Assembly: GCF_025370935.1 (NCBI RefSeq)
Contig: NC_133472.1
Location: 41,762,951 to 41,826,950 of the forward strand
DNA length: 64,000 nucleotides
Reading direction: 5' to 3'
Source: Choristoneura fumiferana
Taxonomy: Eukaryota; Arthropoda; Insecta; Lepidoptera; Tortricidae
Within the stretch, counting starts at the first letter, position 1. Each line of letters opens with the position of its first letter. Below are positions 31,836-42,043 of this stretch, piece by piece. The position numbers were made by a program, and so were the translations under genes. The notes beneath the pieces are model-generated. The model saw only the letters and a program-made list of their open reading frames with translations, was not told where the DNA came from and did not search any database.

Positions 31836-32211
31836 TAATACGGTATTTGACTATTTTGTATATGTTTTATAAATTAAAACTACACAATGCCTGTTATCGA
31901 ATAAAGAAAGAATTTTTAAGCTACCTTTACAAATAACAAAGTTATGAGGGATTGAAATTCAAGATTAGACAGAGAAAGACATACTGGCATGTGACTGGCG
32001 TGTGACGACGTGACACGCCAGTACCGCCATACTTGCTGCACAGAGAAAAGCGTTTGAGAAAGAGACAGGTATATAGATATTTCAATAATTCACTATAAAT
32101 CCAATTTTCAACCGATTTAAGTTTTCTCTTCGCTAAACACTGTCTGTATATCTATATTTTCATAATAATATTAAGATATGGCAAATTCAGGAGTTGTCAA
32201 ATACCGTATTA
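31836..32211. mobile_element. MITE family 7 (TAATACGGTATTTGAC)
   Basis: The exact 16-base end TAATACGGTATTTGAC is mirrored by GTCAAATACCGTATTA. The inner segment TGTCTGTATATCTATATT to GGCAAATTCAGGAG reappears at 63,947 and runs off the window end. Noncoding. Confidence 0.65.
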
Positions 32212-32232
32212 GGCTTACAGTAGGATTACTTG

Positions 32233-32385
32233 GAGTTAACACTTGACAGATGGCTTGCCGTCAATTTTCAACTTTGAGGTCATACAATAAGATAGTTTTT
32301 ACATAATCTGTAAACGTGGGTAGCGGTATACTAATAATGGCTTTATTTTTGACTGAAGGCACGCCCATCTGTCAAGTGTTAACTC
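32233..32385. repeat. inverted repeat with 21-bp arms
   Basis: GAGTTAACACTTGACAGATG and CATCTGTCAAGTGTTAACTC pair exactly across about 110 bases. Possibly a MITE core. Adjacent to the family-7 element. Confidence 0.65.
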
Positions 32386-32639
32386 GAATTAATCAAACTG
32401 TACAACAATTTGCCGGATATCTGAAACAGTGTTGGCGGACTTCCCAGGGAATAATAGAACTGAATGTGTTTATCGGGAGTTTGGGCAAGTATGTCATTGA
32501 TTTTATCACATCTAATTCATAGTTAGGAAGCATTTACTTACTGTTTTCTGTAGATTAAATGGCAAAATTTAATAACTAGACACAACAACAATAAACAGGG
32601 CAAGCTAAATAAAATCATTTCAAAGGAGCAGCGTTTTAG

Positions 32640-32905
32640 CGACAATTCTAGCGAGCGGTCTAGCGAGCATTCAAGCGAATGGAAAAGTTCCGAGCTTTTG
32701 GCCGAGCATTTGTCAAACAATAATAAAATTTTAGACAAGCATTTACTAGAGCGTCGCCTAGAATTATCGTGTAATAGTACATTACTGTAGAGGCCGGGAA
32801 GTAGGGGGTTGCCGGCCAAGCAGATATAGACGGCCGAGCGTAGCGAGGCCGGATAGGGATGCGAGGCCGGCAACCCCAGGTTCCGGCCGAGGCTTGTATA
32901 GTGCT
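32640..32905. other. GC-rich repetitive stretch with GAGGCCGG motifs
   Basis: Short recurring units such as GAGCGGTCTAGCGAGC, GGGTTGCCGGCC and GAGCGTAGCGAGGCCGG occur between 32,640 and 32,890. No reading frame of interest. Could be the outer part of a larger unclassified transposon. Confidence 0.35.
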
Positions 32906-33230
32906 TTTCTCAAACATTACATGAAATAAAAAAAAAAACAAGAAATGAAGCTGGCGGGACGCTAGTCTGGTCGCCCTGTTGTGTGGCTGCTGGCGGCGGG
33001 CGGCTGCGGGCGGTGGTGCTGGGCGTGGGCCGCGTGCGTGTCGCAGAGCGCGCGTTGAAACAAAAGACGGTCGCATTGCCGGCCAGCGGCCTGCAAGGTT
33101 GTATGAAATCTCTTTGCAGGCCGCTAGAGTGACCGCGCGCACGCAGCTGAGCCACAGCGCCTGCAGCGCGATACTTCTCGGCCTATTATTTGTAACACAA
33201 CGTCAATATTTCATGTCATGTTTGAGAAAA
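32906..33230. mobile_element. inverted-repeat element with GC-rich interior
   Basis: TTTCTCAAACATTACATGAA at the left is mirrored by TTCATGTCATGTTTGAGAAA at the right. The inside (32,980-33,170) is strongly GC-rich (GGCGGGCGGCTGCGGGCGG), unlike the rest of the window, and supports open frames on both strands up to 160 codons by composition alone. No protein family was recognised. Confidence 0.6.
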
Positions 33231-33426
33231 TGTTTGTAGCAAAGTTTAGCTCTATGCTAGGCTCTGTTCATACTCATTGTTCATTTCGCCAAATTGATAA
33301 ACGATGAATGCTCGATGTCTTGTTACAAGAAGTGAATGTTCAAGCTTATCAGCACTCTTAGACTAATCTCAGACACTCCTGTTACTAAAAATCTGTAATT
33401 TGGTAACCAACCATGACGTTGGTATT

Positions 33427-34058
33427 CTACCCTATCCTACTAAAATGATAAACGTGAAAGTGTGAATATGTTTGGATGTTTGATGTTGTTGTGATGATTT
33501 ACATGAAACTTGGCGTACAGATAGAATTTAACCTGTCCTCTCCCAGAGGCACAAATTTGTGCCCAAATTCCTTTGATCCTGTTATCCTGGGAGATGACAG
33601 ATTAAACAAGAATAGAGGGCGCTGTCCAATGGTGACGTACCTTGGCTCTCAAGATGACGTATAAGGGTAAGGGTAAAGCCGATAGGAAAATCCTTTATGT
33701 GTACGCAATAAGAGCTAACAAATCATGGTTCGGCTCGTATCGGCTCGGCCGACGCCTGCGGACGCGTCGACGTCTTTCACTCTTATTGCGTGGACATAAA
33801 GAGTTTTTTCGATTCCGCGTCGATAGATGTGGGGAGCCCATAAGTTAATTTCGTCTGCAATCAAGAGATGGCGTTGTGCGAGAAAATTTTTTCAATCCAA
33901 ATTCTAAGACTTTATTGCGTTGCCTTGGTAACAAGAATAGTGTAAAGTAAACGATTGTCGTTGTATATTTCAAAAATTGCACGGGATTAATATACAACAG
34001 TTCATTTAAGACAGCATTAAACTATTTCTAATGCGTGCGAAGCCACGGGTTAATAAAG
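33427..34058 (+). mobile_element. possible Helitron-like element with internal hairpin
   Basis: It begins TCCTACTAAAATGATAAACG and ends GCGAAGCCACGGGTTAATAA AGCTAG, the tip style of the Helitron-like copies at 44-49 kb. Inside, CTTTATGTGTACGCAATAAG (near 33,692) pairs with CTTATTGCGTGGACATAAAG (near 33,781). Boundaries are uncertain. Confidence 0.4.
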
Positions 34059-34569
34059 CTAGTTATGTTATAGGTAACATATCAACTTAGAAAACTTGAA
34101 TATACATACCTGTTGTCATTTCAAAGTCAAATATATTAAAATCACCTGAATTTTTATCATACATAGCAAAGAACGCAAGGAAACTCGCTTTGGCAAACTC
34201 CGTTTGTGAGCTTCGATGTCACAGACAGACATAATTACATTGGCGTCAGACATATATATACCCCTGTTTTTTGCGTCGGGAATTAATAAAACTGGCAAAT
34301 CATTTGTTAGAAACATCAATAGATTGAAACTCTCCTGTCCTCGTCCTTATCTACATAGTTTATTAATGTATCTATTCATCACTATATTATTATATGTTAA
34401 CGTGCGTATACTTATGAATATGTCTAGCAATACATTTCTTATCAGTCGAGGTTACCCCACAAAACTATATGTTACATTACATGTCAAGTTACGATAACTT
34501 ACAAATAGTTCGCATTTTAACGCTAGAAGCAATCGATTGATATTTACTCATAATCATAACAATGAAGGT

Positions 34570-34612
34570 TTCTTGACAGGAAATATCGCTAGATGGCGTT
34601 AGTATCGAGTTA
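34570..34612 (+). repeat. dispersed repeat G, copy 3 (short)
   Basis: GAAATATCGCTAGATGGCGT followed by TAGTATCGAG. Confidence 0.5.
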
Positions 34613-34684
34613 GTTCTGCATTTACATTATTAGATACTGACACTGATACCATATCAAACTTGATAAAGACAATTGGTAAAAAAA

Positions 34685-35228
34685 ACGGCCAAGAGTGTGT
34701 CGGACACGCCCAAAATAGGGTTCCGTAGCCATTACGAAAAAATTAAGTAATATTTTTCTAAGGATTTCGTATCTTATACGGAAACTTCCAAGTTTAGGTA
34801 TATTTTATACCTTAGGCTATTTACTCTTAAACTACTAATAATTCCCAAGCAAACTTAACCGTTATAGTTTTCCTTGTAAGTTTGATATACTTACTACCAT
34901 CTTGAATTTTTTCAAATTTATATATAGTTGAATATTTCGCAAATAAATCACTGAATCGAAAAATCGCTTTAGCAAGCCCAGAATGATTTTAAAAAAACCT
35001 ATCCAACGATACTCCACACTATAGGGTTGGATGAGAAGAAAAATCACCGCCACTTATACCCTAAAAAAATATTTTTTTAATTGTTTATTGTACCGTTTTG
35101 TTCGCATAGTTTACATATATATCAGTGCAAAATTGCAGCTTTCTAGCACTGATAGTCTCAGAGCAAAGCCGCGGACGGACAGACAGACGGACAGACATGG
35201 CGAAACTATAAGGGTTCCGGAACCCTAA
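34685..35228 (+). repeat. dispersed repeat D, copy 2
   Basis: CGGCCAAGAGTGTGTCGGAC to ACGGACAGACATGGCGAAAC and GGGTTCCGGAACCC, with a deletion in the middle (no CACCGGTTTAGATTTTAG block). Keeps TTTACTCTTAAACTACT uninterrupted. Same orientation as the other two copies. Confidence 0.78.
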
Positions 35229-35269
35229 AAAAGAAGAGCATTTTCGATGACTATACTTTTTATGGCGAG

Positions 35270-35450
35270 CTTTACTGTGGAGGAAACCTCGTGAGGAAGA
35301 AGAGTGGCCCCCAACTCTTGCGATATCGTCAGTCCACCTAGTGGGAGGCTTGCCAAGGCTTCCTCTTCGTTTCATGGTTCTTTCTCCGCCAACGGTTTTC
35401 AGTTCTTCGAGACATGGTCTGCCCAATGCCACATCTTCTTGTTATTTTCG
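35270..35450 (-). pseudogene. RTE-like LINE fragment with RPPTRW-type motif
   Basis: On the minus strand 35,395-35,290 reads MKRRGSLGKPPTRWTDDIAR, the P-P-T-R-W-T-D-D motif that precedes the C-terminus of the RTE-like LINE family in the window. Only this piece is recognisable. Confidence 0.6.
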
Positions 35451-35498
35451 AGCTAAGCGGACTTTAGTTCCTTCGATCGGATATTTTGATTTTGGCTA

Positions 35499-35599
<101 letters not shown>

Positions 35600-35629
35600 T
35601 TTTAAGAAAGAATACGTTTGAATAAAATA

Positions 35630-35750
35630 TGACTCAACGGTAACAGCATCAACTTGAAATTTGGTACGAAAATGTAGTTTGGACGACAATGCAAGTACAT
35701 TCAACAAAAAGCACAGAGCAAAAAAGTTTGTATTAAGCAATATTTTTTTT
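35630..35750 (+). repeat. dispersed repeat E, fragment
   Basis: CTTGAAATTTGGTACGAAAA and GACAATGCAAGTACATTCAA match the 3' part of the 30.2- and 61.9-kb copies. Confidence 0.55.
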
Positions 35751-35759
35751 TAACAAAAA

Positions 35760-36480
35760 ACTTATTGCAAGTCAGTTACGTACTTGGCCAGCTTGACTTT
35801 CGCCACATCGCCAAGGGCCGGCTTTCGCCCAAGGGTTCCGACTCCGACCGACTCGATAACGCAGTGACCCGGAGACGAGATAGCGGCCATGCGCCGGCTC
35901 GTACAAAGTTCGCGGATCACGCGACGCACCTTCGATGTTTTGGCGATACATGCGATAGCGTCGGTTTTTGACGCGTGTATGGGAGTAGAAATAACGACGT
36001 TTAATAAAACTAGTAATTAAAATGATTCTAGTAAAATATTTTATTTTTGTTAAATAAAAAAAAAGTACAAAAATGTTTATTGCCACACCTTACAGTTATT
36101 TACACAAATGCATGAATACTTTCCACATTCTGTGATTTTGTGTTTAAGTTTTTGGCGATTGTATTAGACTGCTTTAACAAATTACCATAAGTATACCTAA
36201 ATATACAAGGTGCCTTCAAATTATTCGGGAATATTTCAGCTGGGATAGTTTAACTGAACACCCCTGTAAAAGTTTTTCGTGACTTTATTTGTGGTTATTA
36301 CTTTTGAGCGATATTACATTCTAACATAGTAATTAACTTGAACGCGAATCTCCAAATTCATGTTCGAAATCATATTTGGCAAAAAATATGATTAAAAACT
36401 ATTTCACACCCCACACAACTATTCTCCGTGTACGAACCAAACTATTCAACACGTCATTCTTAGTACGACTAAATAAATAA
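35760..36480. other. no recognised gene
   Basis: Contains a mildly GC-rich patch (35,795-35,970) open on both strands but with no domain resemblance. The remainder is AT-rich. Confidence 0.3.
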
Positions 36481-36484
36481 ATAT

Positions 36485-36690
36485 CTGAACCTGTGTCCTC
36501 CCTTTTTTCCGAACAAAACGGGGACTATGCAACACTGTGGTGGCATGCTCGATATTTTTATGGTACGGTTTTAAGGTGTATTAAATATGATTTTAATCTA
36601 AACTTTGTTTTCACGCCCGTAATAACAGACTTTGAAATCCATACTTAAAAACCTCACGCAACTGTGCGCCATCTAGTGAGACAAAAAACG
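36485..36690 (+). repeat. dispersed repeat H, copy 1
   Basis: GACTATGCAACACTGTGGTG, GCTCGATATTTTTATGGTAC and TTGTTTTCACGCCCGTA recur in order at 59,376-59,590, and both copies end near GCGCCATCT.GTGAG. Unclassified. Confidence 0.6.
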
Positions 36691-36694
36691 ATAG

Positions 36695-36885
36695 CCCTCA
36701 TTGGCTTAGTCCCAAAGTAAGAAAAGCATGTAGTATGGGTATTGAACATACTTAAAATGTGTCTGCAATGTACACAACATTCGTATTTTATACATAAAAA
36801 TATCTGCCTCGTTTGGAGAACGAAGAGACCTCGATCTTCATAGGTACTCAGGTTCTCTATCTAGTGGGCTATCCTGACCGCCGGA
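36695..36885 (-). mobile_element. SINE family A, degenerate minus-strand copy
   Basis: TTGGCTTAGTCCCAAAGTAA, ACATTCGTATTTTATACATA and AGGTACTCAGGTTCTCTATC follow the family order with many substitutions. The B box is not recognisable. Confidence 0.65.
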
Positions 36886-36975
36886 AACAGTGAACTTTTA
36901 AACGGTAAATTGAAAATGCCAACGTTACACATGGGAACGTTAGCTAGAACCGAATGTCCACTGCTCCCATGGATT

Positions 36976-37499
36976 CAGGGTTACCATATCTCAGGATTTG
37001 TCCTGAGATCTCGGGATTTTGAGACTCGGGAAATATCAGGGTTTTTAGAATTTTGCATAATATAATCATTTTTGTATCTTCCTATTAAAAAGTGCAAAAC
37101 AAAATTAAAAAATTATCCCCTTTATACATTATAGAGACAGAAAAAAATAACTTGGGCCATGTTAATTGCACAAATTAAATCAAGCGAGATCACAATAATA
37201 TAAATAATTCTTATAATAATTGACTTTTTCAATTATTATATTAGGTACCTCAGCCAAATAAGTGGTTTATCATTTTTTAAACAAGTCCTATCAAATGAAT
37301 ATGTCGCTAAAGTTGAACTTTCAAGTTTACAGACCTCTATTGACATTATTGTTATATGACATGCAAACGATTATCAACTTTGGGGTGGTAGACCACATAT
37401 TTGGCTGATGGTACCTGAGTTTGAGACAAAAAACCCTGAAATTGTGACAAATTCTCAGGATTTTTCTCCGAACTTTTGAATTTTTACCCGGTAACACTT
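36976..37499. mobile_element. hAT-like element with perfect 8-bp target duplication
   Basis: The ends are CAGGGTTACCATATCTCAGG and TTTTTACCCGGTAACACTT. It is flanked exactly by CATGGATT at 36,968-36,975 and 37,500-37,507. No transposase. A family-6 MITE sits within it. Its last seven bases are copied a second time at 37,960-37,966 as part of a 134-bp duplication. Confidence 0.75.
37247..37412 (+). mobile_element. MITE family 6, compact copy
   Basis: CCTCAGCCAAATAAGTGG to CCACATATTTGGCTGATGGT, 166 bp, with shared core TTATATGACATGCAAACG. Nested in the hAT-like element. Confidence 0.75.
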
Positions 37500-37626
37500 C
37501 ATGGATTAGCACAACAGCTCAGTAACACAAGTAACACAATTAGAATTTTTCGTCTTTCGTCGTCGCTCCGGGCCGTGAGACAATGAGATCAAAGCGATAC
37601 GGGGCACGGCGCAAGTCATAGGAAAA
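37493..37626 (+). repeat. 134-bp direct repeat, copy 1
   Basis: From AACACTTCATGGATTAGCAC to CAAGTCATAGGAAAA. Matched at 37,960-38,093 over the full 134 bases with two substitutions seen. Together the two copies flank a SINE family B exactly. Confidence 0.9.
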
Positions 37627-37959
37627 AAGCCGTGGTGGCCTAGTGGTTTGAGAAGCCGTGGTGGCCTAGTGGTTTGACCTATCGCCTCTCAAACAGAGGG
37701 TCGTGGGTTCAAACCCCGGCTCGCACCTCTGAGTTTTTCGAAATTCATGTGCGGAATTACATTTGAAATTTACCACGAGCTTTGCGGTGAAGGAAAACAT
37801 CGTGAGGAAAACCTGCACAAACCTGCTAAGCAATTCAATGGTGCGTGTGAAGTTCCCAATCCGCACTGGGCCCGCGTGGGAACTATAGCCCAAGCCCTCT
37901 TGTTCTGAGAGGAGGCCTGTGCCCAGCAGTGGGACGTATATGGGCTGGGATGGATGATG
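37627..37959 (+). mobile_element. SINE family B, full length with duplicated head
   Basis: The tRNA-like start GCCGTGGTGGCCTAGTGG occurs twice in tandem (near 37,628 and 37,653). The first is cut after TTTGAG, and the complete element follows: B box GGGTTCAAACCCC, AAATTTACCACGAGCTTTGC, TGGGCCCGCGTGGGAAC, GCCCAGCAGTGGGACG and a GGATGATG end. It sits precisely between 134-bp direct repeats. Confidence 0.88.
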
Positions 37960-38093
37960 AACACTTCATGGATTAGCACAACGGCTCAGTAACACAAGTA
38001 ACACAATTAGAATTTTTCGTCTTTCGTCGTCGCTCCGGGCCGTGAGACAATGAGATCGAAGCGATACGGGGCACGGCGCAAGTCATAGGAAAA
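37960..38093 (+). repeat. 134-bp direct repeat, copy 2
   Basis: Second copy of the flanking repeat. Differences from copy 1 are A to G in CAACGGCTC and A to G in GATCGAAGC. Confidence 0.9.
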
Positions 38094-38500
38094 GTTTTGT
38101 TTAAAAGAAATCTAGACAAAAGGTACTTTTTCATAAATAATACCACTATGATTTCTTTTACAAATGTATGGTATATCAATATGACATTAGTAGCTTAAAA
38201 AATCCACCCTGATATGCGTCTCGGTTTTTTGACTGTACCCGTGATAAATATACCTTTTTTGAGCATGAAACTACCGCCATTTTTAGGCGGATACTGTAAT
38301 TTATATAGGTAATACCCTATGTCACTTCGCCAGTTATAATAACGAATCTAATGATACCTGATATGTTACATCCGTCTAGCCGTTTAGGCTGCCAAGAGGA
38401 TCAAAGAAATATACATACATACAAGCTCGAAAAACATAACCTTTCCTTCAGGAAGTCTAGTAAAAAGATGATAGTGTAAACGATGACCCACGCTTCGGAC
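38094..38500. other. no recognised feature
   Basis: AT-rich noncoding sequence. Confidence 0.35.
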
Positions 38501-38679
38501 AATAAAGCAGCGTTTCCACCAATAATGTGCGAGGATGTGTTGCGAGTAATGTGATATTCATTAACCCTTTTCCGGACGCACGTGCAGCGTGCAATGACGG
38601 CCTCACGGTCCCACCGGAAGACCAGCGCCAGCTCTTGAGCCAGCATTATGCTGAGGTGGGTCCGTTTCGTGAACAGTAA

Positions 38680-38772
38680 CACTGTTTTTTTTTCTCTTTC
38701 TTTAACGTAATTATTCTGTCACTGTTCCGAATAAATGTATTTTCTTTCTTTCTTCTTTCTTTCTTTCTTTTC
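38680..38772 (+). repeat. LINE-like 3' end with (TTTC)n tail
   Basis: CGAATAAATGTATTTTCTTTC and further TTTC units, as at 0.8 kb minus one base spacing. Confidence 0.4.
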
Positions 38773-38920
38773 TTGGTAAGTTGAAACTACTGTACTGAAT
38801 TTAAGCGTCGTTGTATTCTTGTAGAGCTAAACAAAAATAACTTGAAAAATATATAAGGAGATGATTTTAAATTATGTATCTTTATAGTAGTTATACGTGC
38901 AATGCCAGGAAAAGGTTTAA

Positions 38921-39015
38921 CCAATAGACACACGCTTTACCTCGCCTTGCTCAGCACATATTTGGTGGAAACAGCTGAGTGGAGCGAGGCGAGGTAAATA
39001 AAGCGATTCTATTGG
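38921..39015. mobile_element. palindromic MITE or fold-back
   Basis: CCAATAGACACACGCTTTAC and TTTACCTCGCC pair with GGCGAGGTAAATAAAGCG and TCTATTGG. Small indel in the arms. Confidence 0.5.
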
Positions 39016-39027
39016 TTTCATGAAAAA

Positions 39028-39349
39028 CAAATTGGGATGCTCCAAAAAATAACCTATAGTTTTTATTTTATTTTTGGAAAGAATAGGATATTTTAAGATA
39101 CCATTATATTGATTTTGAACTTGGGTGAGTATTTTTTTTTATTATAAGCAGGACAGCAACATTTCAAACTGCCAATTTGCTTAAGAGTACAGACTTGCTT
39201 TATAACTGCCTTTGTGACGGGACACTGCAGGGGTCAAATGAGTTCAGTTTATTACATTTTTGGAATCTGATTCCTGAAAACGCTTCACAACACCTATTTC
39301 TCCAAATGGTTTTCGATTTGATGTTGTCAAAAATTGGGGCATCCCAATT
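39028..39349. mobile_element. AATTGGGATG transposon, short copy
   Basis: AATTGGGATGCTCC to GGGGCATCCCAATT. Shares both outer segments with the 21.4-kb copy but lacks its middle. It is either an internal-deletion derivative or the state before the longer copy gained sequence. Confidence 0.65.
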
Positions 39350-39599
39350 CCTCCCAACACATTCTCGCGTATTGTTGGTGCAAACGCAGCTCGAAGCCTT
39401 CATAATCTCGTAACTTGCGCCATTGTATTATGAATGGAACGTCAGAACGCTTGAGCGATTGCAGCAAAGGGATTACGACTCAACCAGCTGTTTTCGTGTT
39501 CCGTCTTGTTATTCTTTACCAATACTAGCGTACCTGATACAGCACTATCGGTAGAGAGAAAGATTTATTTGGTTCCATCGGTACCACTGCCTTACATCC

Positions 39600-39800
39600 A
39601 TCATCATCATCATATATCAGCCCACTACTTTTTAACCGACTTCCAAAGAAGGAGGAGGTTATCAATTCGGTTGTCAGTTGCTAAGCAATTTATGCTCATC
39701 GTAATGCATGGTGAAATGGAACGAGTGATGAAGCACCAGGACTCCTCAATAATGAACGTCTCTGCATTGGAAAAAAACAATTTTTCGTAAAAGAGCAGTT
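39600..39800 (+). repeat. dispersed repeat with AACCGACTTCCAAAGAAGG
   Basis: The phrase TTTTTAACCGACTTCC and AGGAGGAGGTTATCAATTCG is a familiar lepidopteran dispersed repeat start. Extent uncertain. Confidence 0.4.
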
Positions 39801-39890
39801 GACATTAAACTACTGTATCTTAGATCTTTTAAGTACACTAAAAAGGCGTAAAAAAACCGACCACAAAAAAACAATTTTCTACCAGTCTGA

Positions 39891-39999
39891 AGTCGGTGCC
39901 TCTGCACGAGCCAGCAGGAGTGACTGAAGTATAAATAGTATGGAGGTGAGGTAGACGACTATACGTCCACTCCTGCTGGCTCGTGCTGAGGCACCGACT
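39891..39999. mobile_element. palindrome with 33-bp arms
   Basis: AGTCGGTGCCTCTGCACGAG plus CCAGCAGGAGTGA pairs with TCCACTCCTGCTGGCTCG plus TGCTGAGGCACCGACT, with two mismatches. Possibly MITE arms. Confidence 0.7.
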
Positions 40000-40023
40000 G
40001 TAAATTTTTTTATCAGTCCACTA

Positions 40024-40122
40024 TTTTTTTATCGAGCATCTGACAAACGTGCAGGCGGGTCACCTGATAGAGTGATCACCGCCGCCCATGGACACCTACA
40101 GCATCATTGAACAGTTGAACAT
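40024..40122 (-). mobile_element. repeat F fragment
   Basis: GACAAACGTGCAGGCGGGTC, ACCTGATAGAGTGATCACCG and CCGCCCATGGACACCTAC match the repeat-F start. Confidence 0.5.
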
Positions 40123-40420
40123 AGGCTCCCCCTGGACCTCCAGAGCTTCGGTTGGAAGTGGCCTGCGTCCACCGTGAACCCACGGCTTTAAACATCTCCA
40201 TCCATCTCGTTGGTGGACGTATACTACGCTTGCCGATCTCCATTCGAGAACTTTTCAGCCCCAACGTTTCATCTATTTTCCGTGCTATTTGGCCAGCAGG
40301 GCTACTACAAAACTCGAAACTCGAAGTTCGTATCGTACCGTCCCGCTCTCATTAAATAGTATAAGGGTCAGAGGTCCTTACTGTCCATTGCCATTTCAAC
40401 GAGCTGATTCGTATCACTAA
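40123..40420 (-). pseudogene. RTE-like LINE tail with MITE 3 insertion
   Basis: The minus-strand translation has SIRPPTRWMEMFKAVGSRW then TQATSNRSSGGPGGAYVQL, clearly the RTE-like C-terminus. At 40,295-40,378 a truncated family-3 MITE (GCAGGGCTACTACAAAACTC) interrupts the segment between CGTGCTATTTGGC and CTGTCCATTGCC. Confidence 0.65.
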
Positions 40421-40439
40421 GTACACCTTATAGAGGTAG

Positions 40440-40821
40440 TTCCCAGCCTATATTCCCACTGCTGGGCACAGGCCTCGTCTCAGAATGAGAGGGCTTGGGC
40501 CATAGCTCCCACTCGGGCTCAGTGCGGTTTGGGAACTTCACACGCACCATTGAATTACTTCGCAGGGTTGTGCAGGTTTCCTGTTCGCACGTCTCTTCAC
40601 CGTAAAGCGTAATTTTAATTTAATTTAATTTTGTTTTGCATACTTACGTAGTTTTATAAGTGCTTTATAACTAACAATCTATGGATCTGAGAAATCTGAA
40701 ATAAGTTATTATTAAATTATTAAAGCTCGCGGTAAATTTAAAATGTAATTTCGCACACGAATTTCGACAAAACTTCAGAGGTGCGAGCCGGGGTTTTGAA
40801 CCCACGATCCTCTGCTTGAGA
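40440..40821 (-). mobile_element. SINE family B, interrupted and cut by the assembly gap
   Basis: Tail-first on the plus strand: CCACTGCTGGGCACAGGCC, AACTTCACACGCACCATTG, CACCGTAAAGC, then a 113-base AT-rich insertion, then CTCGCGGTAAATTTAAAATG and the reversed B box GGTTTTGAACCCACG. The gap starts at 40,822, so the extreme head is missing. Confidence 0.8.
40609..40721. mobile_element. 113-bp insertion in SINE B with 5-bp duplication
   Basis: AAAGC occurs at 40,604-40,608 and 40,722-40,726 on either side of AT-rich sequence absent from other family-B copies (which read CAAAGCTCGTGG). It is an insertion of unknown type. Confidence 0.6.
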
Positions 40822-41549
40822 NNNNNNNNNNNNNNNNNNNNNNNNNNNNNNNNNNNNNNNNNNNNNNNNNNNNNNNNNNNNNNNNNNNNNNNNNNNNNNN
40901 NNNNNNNNNNNNNNNNNNNNNNNNNNNNNNNNNNNNNNNNNNNNNNNNNNNNNNNNNNNNNNNNNNNNNNNNNNNNNNNNNNNNNNNNNNNNNNNNNNNN
41001 NNNNNNNNNNNNNNNNNNNNNNNNNNNNNNNNNNNNNNNNNNNNNNNNNNNNNNNNNNNNNNNNNNNNNNNNNNNNNNNNNNNNNNNNNNNNNNNNNNNN
41101 NNNNNNNNNNNNNNNNNNNNNNNNNNNNNNNNNNNNNNNNNNNNNNNNNNNNNNNNNNNNNNNNNNNNNNNNNNNNNNNNNNNNNNNNNNNNNNNNNNNN
41201 NNNNNNNNNNNNNNNNNNNNNNNNNNNNNNNNNNNNNNNNNNNNNNNNNNNNNNNNNNNNNNNNNNNNNNNNNNNNNNNNNNNNNNNNNNNNNNNNNNNN
41301 NNNNNNNNNNNNNNNNNNNNNNNNNNNNNNNNNNNNNNNNNNNNNNNNNNNNNNNNNNNNNNNNNNNNNNNNNNNNNNNNNNNNNNNNNNNNNNNNNNNN
41401 NNNNNNNNNNNNNNNNNNNNNNNNNNNNNNNNNNNNNNNNNNNNNNNNNNNNNNNNNNNNNNNNNNNNNNNNNNNNNNNNNNNNNNNNNNNNNNNNNNNN
41501 NNNNNNNNNNNNNNNNNNNNNNNNNNNNNNNNNNNNNNNNNNNNNNNNN
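40822..41549. other. assembly gap (728 N)
   Basis: Unbroken run of N. It starts inside a SINE B head. Nothing can be said about its content, including whether a first LIM exon is hidden there. Confidence 1.
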
Positions 41550-42043
41550 CGTGTACCCTGACCCGAGGTAATATTATCTGTGGTTATTTCCTGCTGTCTG
41601 CCAGTTTTAATTTTTTAAACAGTAACCCTAAGATACTTGCACTCAGGCAATGCAGAAATTTTTGCAGTATTTTAATTGCAGTGAGCCCTACTGACCTTAG
41701 TTTAAAAAAGTTGGCGTGACGCTCGCTAATCCGTCAAGGTGCGCGCGGGCGCAGACCCCGTGACGTCACGCGAACAGGGCTGCCAACGTTAGCAAATATA
41801 ACGAATTATAATCCTACTATATAATTATAATATTATAAATGAGTTTTGTTTTGGCAAAACAAGGTATCTGGAGGAGATACTCGTAGTGTTTAGTCGAATC
41901 AAGCTCCTAGGAATAGTTACAGTGCTAATCTTAGGTTTTAAGAGTTACAGTGCTAATTTCAATGAAGTTCTTCAACGTTAGTAAATCAGTATTCAGTATA
42001 CTCTCTCAGTACAGTATATGGTATTATATATATATATATATAA
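41550..42043. other. noncoding, (TA)n at the end
   Basis: AT-rich with an ATATAT run at 42,023-42,042 into which the Tc1-like element inserted. AGTTACAGTGCTAAT occurs twice (near 41,917 and 41,943). Confidence 0.4.

Noticed and set aside
32660..33142. 160-codon minus-strand frame in a GC-rich patch
   Set aside because: GC-rich DNA lacks stop codons by chance; several overlapping frames are open on both strands and no domain is visible.
38401..38682. Minus-strand frame considered as a possible LIM1 exon
   Set aside because: It lacks the C-x2-C and H-x2-C ligands of a LIM domain in all three frames.
40816..41571. 251-codon frame
   Set aside because: It consists almost entirely of unknown bases in the assembly gap.
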